Origin: Latilactobacillus graminis DSM 20719
GTDB lineage: Bacteria > Bacillota > Bacilli > Lactobacillales > Lactobacillaceae
Assembly (NCBI RefSeq): GCF_001436415.1
Contig: NZ_AYZB01000020.1
Span: forward strand, 1-64,000
Length of the DNA stretch: 64,000 nucleotides
Reading direction: 5' to 3'
Position 1 is the stretch's first letter, and each line of letters opens with the position of its first letter. This document shows, piece by piece, positions 34,891 through 44,019 of the stretch. Both the position numbers and the translations under genes were made by a program. The notes beneath the pieces were generated by a model. It saw only the letters and a program-made list of their open reading frames with translations, was not told the origin of the DNA and ran no database searches.

Positions 34891-35820
34891 ATGAAAAACG
34901 AGATGAAATATTATCAAATCTCGCGTGATGAGTGGCGTTTTTTTCACGGCCACGGGGATGCATATACTGGCATTACAGCTGATGAATTACAACAAATTCG
35001 GGGCTTGAATGATCGGATTTCCCTTGCGGATGTAAGTGATATTTATTTGCCATTGCGTCATTTATTACAGATGAATTATGAACAGTTCCAAGTACAGCAA
35101 GTTCAAAAATCACAATTTCTTAAGATTGAGCCGCACCGCACCCCGTTTATCATTGGCATCGCCGGCAGTGTTGCGGTTGGTAAGAGTACCACCGCGCGTT
35201 TGTTGCAACTTCTTTTGAGTCGGGCGTATCCGGATCGGAAAGTTCAATTGATGACAACAGATGGATTCTTATACCCCACCGCGACATTGAAGCAAAAAGG
35301 GATTCTCGATAAAAAAGGGTTTCCTGAAAGCTATGATATGCCACGCTTAATTCACTTCATGAACGCGGTTAAAAATAATGTTGAACCGGTCAAAGCGCCA
35401 AAGTATTCGCACCAAATTTACGATATTGTGCCTGGCGAGTTTGATATCATTGATGATCCGGATATTTTAATCGTTGAAGGCATTAATGTATTACAGTTAC
35501 CCTCGACTGAGCAAATTTTCGTCAGTGACTTTTTTGACTTTTCAATATATGTCGATGCACAAGCCGACCTGATTAAGAAGTGGTTTCTAGAGCGTTTCGA
35601 TTTACTACTTGACCTCGCGCAAGATGATCCAACCAATTACTACTATCCATACGCGATTGGTGACCGTGGGAGCGCCTTTAAGATGGCACGACGGGTATGG
35701 CGCGATATTAATTTACAAAATTTAAATGAGTATATCTTACCAACGCGTAATCGTGCGGATGTTATTTTGCATAAAACAAGACATCACGTGATTGACAAGG
35801 TATTTCTCCGTAAATATTAA
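34891..35820 (+). CDS. coaA: Type I pantothenate kinase
   Basis: A 309-residue CoaA of the bacterial type I family. The N-terminus is YYQISRDEWRFF, the P-loop GIAGSVAVGKSTTARLL, the Asp/Tyr active region LMTTDGFLYP, and SYDMPRLIHFM and PKYSHQIYD bind substrate. It phosphorylates pantothenate as the first step to coenzyme A. The frame is open from 34750, but GGAGG is placed 7 nt before ATG 34891 and the family N-terminus starts there. Monocistronic. Confidence 0.93.
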   Translation: MKNEMKYYQISRDEWRFFHGHGDAYTGITADELQQIRGLNDRISLADVSDIYLPLRHLLQMNYEQFQVQQVQKSQFLKIEPHRTPFIIGIAGSVAVGKSTTARLLQLLLSRAYPDRKVQLMTTDGFLYPTATLKQKGILDKKGFPESYDMPRLIHFMNAVKNNVEPVKAPKYSHQIYDIVPGEFDIIDDPDILIVEGINVLQLPSTEQIFVSDFFDFSIYVDAQADLIKKWFLERFDLLLDLAQDDPTNYYYPYAIGDRGSAFKMARRVWRDINLQNLNEYILPTRNRADVILHKTRHHVIDKVFLRKY

Positions 35821-35958
35821 TAAACAGCTGGGCTTTTTCACAGATCAGCAGCAATCCATTGACGTTTCTATGATTAATCAGTAAAATAGATACATTATAG
35901 TTTAAGCAGCGTTAACAAATGAGCATTAAGTGCTCGATACAAAAAAGGAGTGAGTTGT

Positions 35959-37512
35959 TTGGCCCAAAAGGACATGCAAGATTTCGATAAGATTATCGTC
36001 TTAGATTACGGTAGTCAGTATAATCAATTGATTACACGTCGTATCCGTGAATTCGGGATTTTCTCTGAATTGTTACCTAACACGACAACCGCGGCGCAAA
36101 TCAAGAAAATCGCCCCTAAAGGAATTATTTTCTCTGGTGGCCCAATGAGTGTTTACGATGATGGGGCTTTTTCAATTGACCCTGAGGTGCTAGAACTTGG
36201 GATTCCAATTCTCGGGATTTGCTACGGGATGCAATTGATTAGTTATACGGGCGGCGGCAACGTTGAAGCATCGACAGAACGTGAATATGGTAAGGCTGAA
36301 ATTACGGTTACTGATAAAGACAGTGACTTATTCAAAGGTCTTCCTGAAAAACAAACGGTGTGGATGAGTCATGGCGATAAAGTGACCGCGATTCCTGAAG
36401 GTTTCGTCACAGTTGCTGAAAGTGATAACACACCTTTTACGGCGATCGAAAACCGCGCCAAGCACATTTATGGAATTCAATTCCATACCGAAGTTCGGAA
36501 CACTGAATTTGGAAACGATATTTTAAAGAACTTTGCATTTGGTGTCTGTGGCGCGCAAGCCAACTGGACCATGAACGATTTCATCGACATGCAGATTGAA
36601 AAGATTCGCGAACAAGTCGGTGACAAAAAAGTCTTGCTCGGCCTTTCAGGTGGGGTGGACTCTTCGGTTGTTGGGGTTTTACTACACCGCGCAATCGGCG
36701 ACCAATTGGTCAGCATCTTTGTTGACCACGGCTTACTCCGTAAAGGCGAAGTTGAACAAGTGATGGCAAGTCTGGGCGGTAAATTTGGCTTGAACATTAT
36801 CCAAGTGGACGCAAGAGAACGTTTCTTGAACAAACTCGCAGGTGTTTCGGATCCAGAAAAGAAACGGAAGATTATTGGTAACGAATTTATCCAAGTGTTC
36901 GACGAAGAAGCCACTAAGTTAAACGGCATTGACTTCTTAGCGCAAGGGACTTTATACACGGACATTATTGAAAGTGGAACCAGTACGGCAACAACCATCA
37001 AATCCCATCATAACGTTGGTGGGCTACCAGAAGACATGCAATTTAGCTTAATTGAACCTTTAAAGACGTTATTTAAAGACGAAGTTCGTGACCTTGGTGA
37101 AAAATTAGGGATGCCACATGAACTCGTTTGGCGCCAACCATTCCCTGGTCCTGGTCTTGGGATTCGGGTCCTTGGTGAAGTCACAGAAGACAAATTGAAG
37201 ATTGTCCGCGACAGTGATTTAATTCTGCGTGAAGAATTTGCGCTTGCCGGCTTAGATAAAACAGTTTGGCAATACTTTACTGTCTTACCAGGTATCCGCA
37301 GTGTGGGTGTCATGGGCGATGGTCGGACATACGACTATACAGTCGGCATCCGGGCCGTTAACTCAATCGACGGCATGACAGCCGACTTCTCACGGATTCC
37401 ATGGGATATTTTGCAAAAGGTTTCGGTGCGAATCGTCAACGAAGTCGATCACGTCAACCGAATCGTGTACGATATTACGAGCAAGCCACCTTCAACAGTG
37501 GAATGGGAATAA
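35959..37512 (+). CDS. guaA: GMP synthase (glutamine-hydrolysing)
   Basis: A 517-residue GuaA. The class I glutaminase domain has the nucleophile Cys in [10 protein letters not shown] and the His/Glu pair in QFHTEV. The ATP-pyrophosphatase domain starts with [12 protein letters not shown], and the C-terminal dimer domain ends [17 protein letters not shown]. It converts XMP to GMP. AAGGAG (35945-35950) is spaced 8 nt from TTG 35959, so I take the TTG start rather than GTG 35950. Its 3' end is an integration site: the last 12 coding bases plus the next bases recur at 45115. Confidence 0.95.
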   Translation: MAQKDMQDFDKIIVLDYGSQYNQLITRRIREFGIFSELLPNTTTAAQIKKIAPKGIIFSGGPMSVYDDGAFSIDPEVLELGIPILGICYGMQLISYTGGGNVEASTEREYGKAEITVTDKDSDLFKGLPEKQTVWMSHGDKVTAIPEGFVTVAESDNTPFTAIENRAKHIYGIQFHTEVRNTEFGNDILKNFAFGVCGAQANWTMNDFIDMQIEKIREQVGDKKVLLGLSGGVDSSVVGVLLHRAIGDQLVSIFVDHGLLRKGEVEQVMASLGGKFGLNIIQVDARERFLNKLAGVSDPEKKRKIIGNEFIQVFDEEATKLNGIDFLAQGTLYTDIIESGTSTATTIKSHHNVGGLPEDMQFSLIEPLKTLFKDEVRDLGEKLGMPHELVWRQPFPGPGLGIRVLGEVTEDKLKIVRDSDLILREEFALAGLDKTVWQYFTVLPGIRSVGVMGDGRTYDYTVGIRAVNSIDGMTADFSRIPWDILQKVSVRIVNEVDHVNRIVYDITSKPPSTVEWE

Positions 37513-37515
37513 AAA
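37501..37515 (+). repeat. attachment-site direct repeat, left copy
   Basis: GAATGGGAATAAAAA spans the guaA stop codon. The identical 15 bases recur at 45115-45129. The guaA 3' end with a GAxTGGGAATAA-type repeat is a known island integration hotspot. Confidence 0.75.
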
Positions 37516-37518
37516 AAG

Positions 37519-37562
37519 AAACCGTGAATCCTTTGATACTCAAGGGATTCACGGTTTTTTAT
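37519..37562 (+). terminator. terminator after guaA
   Basis: AAACCGTGAATCC and GGATTCACGGTTTTTT (with an inner CTTTGATACTCAAG) form a strong terminator 7 nt after guaA. It lies inside the island boundary. The remaining ~190 bases to 37752 hold only a small CGTGGTT/AACCACG hairpin near 37687-37705. Confidence 0.9.
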
Positions 37563-37752
37563 TTTTGCAACCATTTTGTAGCCAATTATCAGTAAACTGT
37601 CATGCTCCAACATTTTCAACATCTGGTTGTGGACGACCATAGTTGGCGACCTAGTAGTTTTGTGGCATAAGTTTTCTCGATAGAACCGTGGTTGGTTAAA
37701 CCACGACGCGCAGACGAATAAATGTCACACTTTGGATAACCATTGGCTTTAA

Positions 37753-39084
37753 CCACCGTTCAACTCAACTAGTGATTTAACAGTCATTAAAGGCTTATTA
37801 ACCAGTAATGGGAATACGAATCGCGATTCAATTGCTTGTGATACCTCGACGCAATTAACTGGAGCTAACGTCGCAACGCTAAAACAATATGGATTTAGTA
37901 TCGTAGGTCGCTACCTAACGGGTACCGTAGGTGTCGGCCCCAATAAACGAGCAAAGAATTTAACCATTTCTGAAGTCAATACAATTACAACTGGTGGTTT
38001 AAGCATCTTTCCAATTTATCAAGATTATGATGGTGACCAAGCTTATTTCACAGCAAGCCAAGGGAGATTAGATGCACTGACAGCAAGAAATGCAGCACTA
38101 TCGCTAGGATTCCCTAAAGGGGTAACGGTTTATTTTGCGGTTGATTCAGACGTGCTTGACGGCGATATTGCAAGTGTTGTTTTACCTTATATTAAGGCTG
38201 TTAACGCTGAAATGACATACTATAAGGTCGGTATTTACGGTACGAGAAATGTCTGCAGTCATGCATTAGCTGCAGGAGCTGCGACTAAATGTTTTGTTTC
38301 CGATATGTCAACTGGCTTTTCCGGTAATTTAGGGTATAAAATGCCAAATAATTGGGGTTTTGATCAATTTATTGAGTATAGTATTGGCAGTCTCCCAATT
38401 GATCAAGTGGCAGCTTCCGGACTTGATAGCGGGAGCGATACTTTCAATATTGACCCTGGTCAAATTATGGCGGATACCACTCACAATTTAGTATCAAGAT
38501 TGCCAGGGTGTGCTGCACTATGGAACGTTGATTTCTCAGTGACAAGTAAATTTGAGTATCATGACCTCTTGGTAGATATTTATGGTGAGGTAATAGACAA
38601 GTGGGACGAAAATAATAAGAAGAATATGGCCACATTAAGTGTTAAAAAAGGTAAAATAAGCGGCAGTTTAAATGAAACGTTTACAAAATATGGTGATATC
38701 TTAGTTGATATTAAACAAGCGGATATGGAAGCAACCTTCAATGATATTGCCGCACAGCTTGAAAACGGGAGTATTAGTTGTTCGCCAAAAATTAGAAATG
38801 GTTTGGTCGGTTTAAAATTTGTTTTTGAAGCATCAAGAGATCTCGGAAAAAAAGGAAAAGTCAGTTTCACGGTGATAATCGAAGTCTATGTTCATCCAGG
38901 TGGCTTTGGAATCCCAGACGCAGTGTTAGCTGAAGCATTCGCATCTATTCCAGAATATGAGAAACAATTAAACCCTAATCTGTTACCAGTGCTTAGGGGA
39001 CTGGTGGCAGCAGTTCTTTCAATTGCAATACCAGAGGCTATTCCACTAATATCTTCGGTTGGGGCAGAATTAGCAATAGACTAA
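37753..39084 (+). pseudogene. DUF1906 (glycoside hydrolase-like) protein, 5'-truncated
   Basis: The frame is open from a stop at 37750-37752 to 39084 (443 codons), but there is no ATG in its first 150 codons; GTG 38152 is internal to the domain. Residues ~15-215 match the DUF1906/Rv2525c-like TIM-barrel: GLLTSNGNTNRDSIACDTS, IVGRYLTGT, FPIYQDYDG, VYFAVDSD, VGIYGTRNVCSHA and FVSDMSTG. Full-length relatives carry N-terminal peptidoglycan-binding repeats, missing here. After residue ~235 comes a ~210-residue region of unknown fold ending in a hydrophobic helix (VLRGLVAAVLSIAIPEAIPL). A convergent small membrane protein follows. If any product is made from 38152 it lacks half the barrel. Confidence 0.75.
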
Positions 39085-39215
39085 GAACTTAGTTGTATTA
39101 TCCCAACAAAAAGAAAATAATTAAGTTTAACAACGATAGCGCTAAAGTTAAGTAATTCAAAAAAATTTAAAAACTCGTTGCTTATTACTATGGGGTGGAA
39201 TATCGCTATTTTCCT

Positions 39216-39599
39216 TTAAAAATGATAGATAGGGTTCTTAGAAAATTGTTCTATTTTTTTTACAAGAATAAATTTTGAGCTATTGGCTAAAACGATAGCA
39301 ACTAAGAAAAATAATACATTAGTATTGTGTACTGCACTGTCGTAAGCATTATCAGTTCCAAGAGCAATACCGAAAAGACAAAGTGCTAGAACCGGGAGAA
39401 AGACGTAGCTTCGAATGAGTATAGAATAGTGTGGAATATTATTTTCAAATAGTTCTGCTGACTCAAAATTGAATAATCTTCGTCTTGATTTAGGTAGATG
39501 TCTAATTATTTTTCTTCTTTTTCTTTCTGTAAAGTAGAGGCTAAGTTGCACAAGAAAAGGGCTAAAAAAAAGTATATAAAGCGCGATGCTATTCAACAT
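39216..39599 (-). CDS. Small membrane protein, 127 residues
   Basis: Three predicted membrane helices (residues ~4-22, ~66-86 and ~92-114) with a very basic first cytoplasmic loop, ERKRRKIIRHLPKSRRR. TAGGAGAAACAAT before the ATG gives a good start. It faces the 3' end of the first DUF1906 gene. No family is recognised. The position and type would suit an immunity protein for the C-terminal region of that gene, but this is inference from layout only. Confidence 0.65.
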   Translation of the reverse strand: MLNSIALYILFFSPFLVQLSLYFTERKRRKIIRHLPKSRRRLFNFESAELFENNIPHYSILIRSYVFLPVLALCLFGIALGTDNAYDSAVHNTNVLFFLVAIVLANSSKFILVKKIEQFSKNPIYHF

Positions 39600-39695
39600 A
39601 TTGTTTCTCCTATAACGATAATGATTTATTTACTCATTATAACTTTATTGCTTATAATGTAAATAAACTGTAATAGTATAAAAATTTTTCAGAAT

Positions 39696-39739
39696 GAAGA
39701 GGTTGGGACAAAATCTGTGTTGTGCCAACCTTCTTTTTT
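39696..39739 (+). terminator. terminator-like hairpin
   Basis: GAAGAGGTTGG and CCAACCTTCTTTTTT, with GGGACAAAA in the loop side. It lies between the small membrane protein promoter and the second DUF1906 fragment, with no plus-strand gene ending here. This suggests that the sequence in between was deleted. Confidence 0.7.
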
Positions 39740-39793
39740 ATATCCGAACTTTTACACTTAAATATTTTATAAGGTACATCTTAATTTCAATAT

Positions 39794-40543
39794 ATGCAAG
39801 GCGTTAACGCGGCATTTAACCAAATTGACCGATTCCGTGTTGGGATTTATGGTACACGGAATGTCGCCCAGCACGTGATTGACTCAGGGTTGGCTGTTTA
39901 TGCCTTTGTGTCAGACATGTCGACAGGCTACTCTGGTAATCTAGGTTATCCAATGGCCAAATTATTAGGTGGACATATCAATAATGTCATTGATTTTGAA
40001 CTTGGTAAAGAATATTTAATTGGCGCAAACCAATTTATGCGAGTTACTTTTGAAGGCGAAATGGGCGCCGGTGATGGACCTGTCAAAATAAAAAACGGGG
40101 TTATTGAGGAAGTTGAATTGGCAAAGCAATTAGAGAAGCAATTTGGTTCATACAATGAGACAGAACTAACTGCTTTGTTTAACAAAACAGGTATTACAAG
40201 TCTTGGCGCTAAAATTTCTAATGGCGGCGTTAAGATTAGTGCTGAAATGACGACAGGGGGTCTTTTGATTACAATGGAGGAAAGCATCAAGGGTATGATG
40301 CACCAAGATAATTTACCGCTTGATTGTAAAGTAATCTACAAAGTGTTGATTTATAATGGCTACTTTTCCGGTAATGATGTTCTAAAAGTCTTAGAAACTG
40401 ATGCAGAAAAGATTCGAGCGGGCGTATTAATTGGGTTAGATTGGTTGACTAACCAAATAAAACCTATTTGGGTCGAGATTGGAGCTTTTCTTGCAATATT
40501 AGCTGCGCTTCTCCCTTATGTTGCAGCGGCTGCATTAGCTTAA
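39794..40543 (+). pseudogene. Second DUF1906 protein, 5'-truncated
   Basis: The frame begins 12 bases after a stop, has no ribosome site, and enters the DUF1906 domain about two-thirds in. VGIYGTRNVAQHV and FVSDMSTGYSGNLGYPM align with the same blocks of the gene at 37753. The unrelated C-terminal part (~residues 75-249) is acidic and then hydrophobic, ending EIGAFLAILAALLPYVAAAALA-like (last ~22 residues). So the two genes share the barrel but differ in the tail, apart from both having a terminal hydrophobic helix. Too little of the barrel remains for function. Confidence 0.7.
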
Positions 40544-40544
40544 C

Positions 40545-40584
40545 AAAAAGCAGTTTACCTTGGTTTAAGGTGAACTGCTTTTTT
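40545..40584. terminator. bidirectional terminator
   Basis: AAAAAGCAGTTTACCT pairs with AGGTGAACTGCTTTTTT between the second DUF1906 remnant and the convergent membrane-protein gene. Confidence 0.85.
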
Positions 40585-41089
40585 AGAATAACCCTTTTAA
40601 TTCTAATGCTTTGTAAAAAATAGAATCAAACGTTAAATATACTAATACCACTAGAAATTGAAATCCACTGCTTATCATATTTAATGAGGAATATATCGGC
40701 ATCACTGGAGGTAAAAAGAAGTCATGTAGGGGAAAGTGCCAGCCATAGTTAATATAGCTAAAATTAGGATATATTCCAAATAAGAAAAACAAAAATAAAA
40801 AAAGTTTAATGCAAGTTGTCATATATTTATAATATCTATACAAGTGGATCTTTTTTTGTAATATAAAAAAAGTAGTAATTAACAACAATAATGCAATCAG
40901 ACCATAATCAATCGGCGTCAAATTTTTAGGTGTGTTTTTATAATTAAGTGTTGAAAACTTGTAATTGTAACGTAAATATATATTGAAAATAGTTGATCCG
41001 ATGAGTAGATAGATTACTATTTGTTTGTATTTGGCTATATTTATAAACTTATCTTTCAATAATTGTGGATTAAGCTTTCTTTTATCCAA
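40583..41089 (-). CDS. Membrane protein, 168 residues
   Basis: A hydrophobic protein with four predicted helices (~25-43, ~65-82, ~92-110 and ~135-158). It starts at TTG 41089 with AGGAAG 8 nt upstream. It converges on the second DUF1906 gene across a shared terminator, the same arrangement as the 39216 gene with the first. The two membrane proteins show no obvious similarity to each other. Family not recognised. Candidate immunity-like partner, by position only. Confidence 0.6.
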   Translation of the reverse strand: MDKRKLNPQLLKDKFINIAKYKQIVIYLLIGSTIFNIYLRYNYKFSTLNYKNTPKNLTPIDYGLIALLLLITTFFILQKKIHLYRYYKYMTTCIKLFLFLFFLFGIYPNFSYINYGWHFPLHDFFLPPVMPIYSSLNMISSGFQFLVVLVYLTFDSIFYKALELKGLF

Positions 41090-41280
41090 TCTAGTCGCTT
41101 CCTAATCATATCGATTTTACGAATAGCGTCAGTTTACCATGTAAATTAGTAGCGAACAAGATGTGTCTCGCTTTGCGTTCAGTTTCTGGCACCAAAAAAT
41201 AGTTTTAAAATTTATAAACCGAATTTTTGACGAGTTTGTAGACACAAAAGATAGCCAATTGTTCAAATTATGCTTGTAAA

Positions 41281-41322
41281 AAAAGAGGTATTCAGAAAAT
41301 TTTATTTTCTGAATACCTTTTT
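41281..41322 (-). terminator. terminator of the LRR surface protein gene
   Basis: AAAAGAGGTATTCAGAAAAT and ATTTTCTGAATACCTTTTT form a long hairpin just past the stop. The bases between 41090 and 41280 contain no supported gene. Confidence 0.85.
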
Positions 41323-41341
41323 CCAATAAAAATACTATAGT

Positions 41342-43480
41342 TTATTTTTGTTTACTTTTTTTCCGCTTTCCAATTACTACTAAGGTAAACAGGACAAATA
41401 ATAAGCCAATTCCGATCATTACTTTTTGACTTGATTTTTCTTCTCCTGTATTTGGTAACTTCCCAGCAGAACTGTCTTCTCTATCTGTTTTCTCTCCACT
41501 TTGTTTGTTCTCTTTGTCTTGATAATTATTTTCTGATTCGTTCTCATCATTCTTTTCTGACACATCTGGTTCGAGATTATTATTTTCTTCATTTTCCAGT
41601 TGGACAGCGTAAGTATACACTACTTCTTGCGCTTTTTCACTAAAGATTCCTGATGCATTACTTGGCGTTTCAATCACAGACCAGCCGGTAATTTCTTTTG
41701 CTTCACTCTTATATGGCAACCCGATTTTTCCACTTAAGATTTTTGGCTCTGACAATTGATTTCCTTTGGAATCCTGATACCGCACCGTCACTGGTGCTGC
41801 ATTGCTGCGCTCATATACATACACTACTTCTTGGGTATCTTCACTAAAGATTCCTGATGCATTACTTGGCGTTTCAATCACAGACCAGCCAGTAATTTCT
41901 TTTGCTTCACTCTCATATGGCAACCCGATTTTTCCACTTAAGATTTTTGGTTCTGACAATTGATTTCCTTGGGAATCCTGATACCGCACCGTCACTGGTG
42001 CTGCATCGCTGCGCTCATATACATACACTACTTCTTGGGTATCTTCGCTGAAGGTGCCCGTCACATCACCTTGTACTTCTTTTAGAGTATACCCGGCTAT
42101 TTTTAACCGATACTCTGGCGTTGTTGCATCAAAAGATTCACCAATATTACCGCTAATGTTTTGAGAAGGTTTCAATTCATTCCCGTCAGTATCAATATAA
42201 CTTACTATGATATCTGCAGCGGCTTCTTGATGATTGATCAAGAATTGGTGCAAATAGGTTCCTGAAGAAATGGCGTAAAAACTATAATCATCTGGTTGTG
42301 CATAGGATCCAGCAAGATTATTAAATCGTGCGTTATACGACATTGTTTCAATACTTTCAAACTCACTTTGAGTAACCCCAGATACAGTAATCCCATCTTC
42401 AGTAATAGCTAGTCTTGAAGAAGGTACCTGTACACCATTCAAATCAAAGGATGTCTGACTAGTACTATTAGATGTTGTAAAAGGCGGCTGATACCCATCA
42501 AAATTTGTTAATCGATTGGGCATTAGTGAAAATGGGACAAAAAAAGATTGATTTTCCTGATCATACTTTAAATCTTTAGCTGATATTGAAGTTGGCTCAT
42601 CTTTTCTTCCTACATTCTGGCCGTAAGCTGCTAAACTTTCTAATTTAGGAAACTCATTAATTACAGTAAAGTCTGAAACACCACAAAATTGAATCCGTAA
42701 TTCTCTTAAATTGGGGAGAGCAACTAATGGAGCAATAGTTGTAATATTCATATTAGAGTCAAAGCTTAACGATTCTAGTCCGCTCATGTTAACAATCTTT
42801 GAATATACAGCATCTGTCACACTTGCATCAGTAAGGTCTAATTTCGTTATGTTATCTCCAAAATTAGGTACGTTATCATCAGTTACATTTGCCCCCATCA
42901 AATAAACATAAGCTAAATTCTTACAAGTGGTTAAAACAGTAAAATCAGTAATCTGATTCGTTCCACTCATGTAAAAAGAGGAAAGACTTGTAGCATATTC
43001 TAATCCAGTCAAGTCTGCAATATTAGCATCACTAGGGTATATATATAGCATTTCTAAATGACTGATTTTTTCTTTTGTGATTTCTGAGACTGATATACCA
43101 AGAGAATTGGCGACAATCGATTGTAATGTTGGATCTGGCAGCCATGATGAAAGATCTTCTTCTGCTGCCATAACATTATTCGAGGCAGCTACTTCCGATG
43201 ATGCTGTAGCATTAGGTTGATCAAAGACACTCGAGTCAGGTACCTCTAAGGGCCTTTCGCTCGTCCCGTTTGTTGACTCCTTATTGTTCTTTGAAGAATC
43301 AATCGAATTACTTGGATCAGATAAAGACGCCGTTGTCTTTTCTATAGATTTTAAATCCGTATTGTTATATTGCTCTACGGTCTCTTTTTGTTCTTCAGCC
43401 CATACTTTTATCGAAGGCGTTAAGACAAGGGAATTTAATAAGATAGCTAACGATAAAACACCAAAAATCTTTTTCTTCAT
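41342..43480 (-). CDS. Internalin-like LRR/MucBP surface protein with LPNTG anchor
   Basis: A 712-residue cell-wall-anchored protein. Order: signal peptide (1-28), Ser/Asn-rich region, LRR block (~115-300, units such as LEYATSLSSFYMSG and LPNLRELRIQFCGVSD), an Ig-like inter-repeat region (~300-425), three MucBP repeats (~425-630), a charged linker, then LPNTGEEKSS, a membrane helix and KRKKSKQK. Sortase would link it to peptidoglycan. MucBP repeats bind mucins in known cases; LRRs mediate protein contacts. MucBP repeats 2 and 3 are nearly identical. AT-rich coding and architecture resemble Listeria/Enterococcus internalin-like proteins. Divergent from an Rgg-like regulator. Confidence 0.9.
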   Translation of the reverse strand: MKKKIFGVLSLAILLNSLVLTPSIKVWAEEQKETVEQYNNTDLKSIEKTTASLSDPSNSIDSSKNNKESTNGTSERPLEVPDSSVFDQPNATASSEVAASNNVMAAEEDLSSWLPDPTLQSIVANSLGISVSEITKEKISHLEMLYIYPSDANIADLTGLEYATSLSSFYMSGTNQITDFTVLTTCKNLAYVYLMGANVTDDNVPNFGDNITKLDLTDASVTDAVYSKIVNMSGLESLSFDSNMNITTIAPLVALPNLRELRIQFCGVSDFTVINEFPKLESLAAYGQNVGRKDEPTSISAKDLKYDQENQSFFVPFSLMPNRLTNFDGYQPPFTTSNSTSQTSFDLNGVQVPSSRLAITEDGITVSGVTQSEFESIETMSYNARFNNLAGSYAQPDDYSFYAISSGTYLHQFLINHQEAAADIIVSYIDTDGNELKPSQNISGNIGESFDATTPEYRLKIAGYTLKEVQGDVTGTFSEDTQEVVYVYERSDAAPVTVRYQDSQGNQLSEPKILSGKIGLPYESEAKEITGWSVIETPSNASGIFSEDTQEVVYVYERSNAAPVTVRYQDSKGNQLSEPKILSGKIGLPYKSEAKEITGWSVIETPSNASGIFSEKAQEVVYTYAVQLENEENNNLEPDVSEKNDENESENNYQDKENKQSGEKTDREDSSAGKLPNTGEEKSSQKVMIGIGLLFVLFTLVVIGKRKKSKQK
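41616..42023 (-). repeat. Tandem near-identical 204-bp MucBP-coding repeats
   Basis: Two adjacent 204-bp units (41616-41819 and 41820-42023) encode 68-residue MucBP repeats and differ at only a few bases. A third, clearly diverged unit begins at 42024. This indicates recent duplication and a potential for copy-number change by recombination. Confidence 0.85.
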
Positions 43481-44019
43481 TATAAATCTCCTTCTTTAGT
43501 AACTCTATAAGTATTAAAGTAATCATCTATTCTTTATTTCACTCAAATTTTTATGTCATATTTCTATCAAATCAAGCATGGTAAATAGCGCTTTTTTCTA
43601 TGGCTCAGTTTGTAATTGCGCCTGTTTGGTTTCTAGCGATCTATTACATCTGCTATAGTTGGTCCGGTTGGTAAAAGATTCCCCAATAATAGAATCATTG
43701 CGGCGAATGGTTCTCATAGATTTCTCACAACTTTCTCCTTTATTTTTCCTCATTTTCACATGTTCATCCATATACAATATCATTTTTTTAAGACAATTGT
43801 CCAAAAGAAGTATTATAAGTCATTTTTATCAAAATCTTATATGTATTAATTTACTACTTCAAAAATATGGTTTAAAATCATAATGTTTATCTGCGATAGA
43901 TCAGGTAAGAAGCTCGGAGATCAATATTACAGAAAAAATAACCTTGGAAAACCAATTAAAAATACTTTAATTAGTTACAAAAAAAATCATAAATAATTAA
44001 TTTTTTATAGGAGGTTATC
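43481..44019. other. Intergenic region between the surface protein and the Rgg-like gene
   Basis: These 539 AT-rich bases carry the divergent promoters. A 24-codon hydrophobic frame (43600-43674, MAQFVIAPVWFLAIYY...) has no ribosome site. On the minus strand, 43615-43700 reads LPTGPTIADVIDR then, after a frame change, LETKQAQLQTE, which looks like broken coding sequence. Nothing here is firm enough to call a gene. Confidence 0.4.

Noticed and set aside
35821..35958. Possible purine riboswitch before guaA
   Set aside because: No conserved guanine-aptamer core (TATAA...CCTAC pattern) can be read in the 138-base leader.
37687..37705. CGTGGTT/AACCACG hairpin behind the guaA terminator
   Set aside because: It has no T tract and no adjacent gene; too short to assign as an attachment or regulatory site.
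41129..41326. 65-residue minus-strand frame upstream of the LRR gene terminator
   Set aside because: It overlaps the terminator hairpin, has no ribosome site and has no recognisable sequence.
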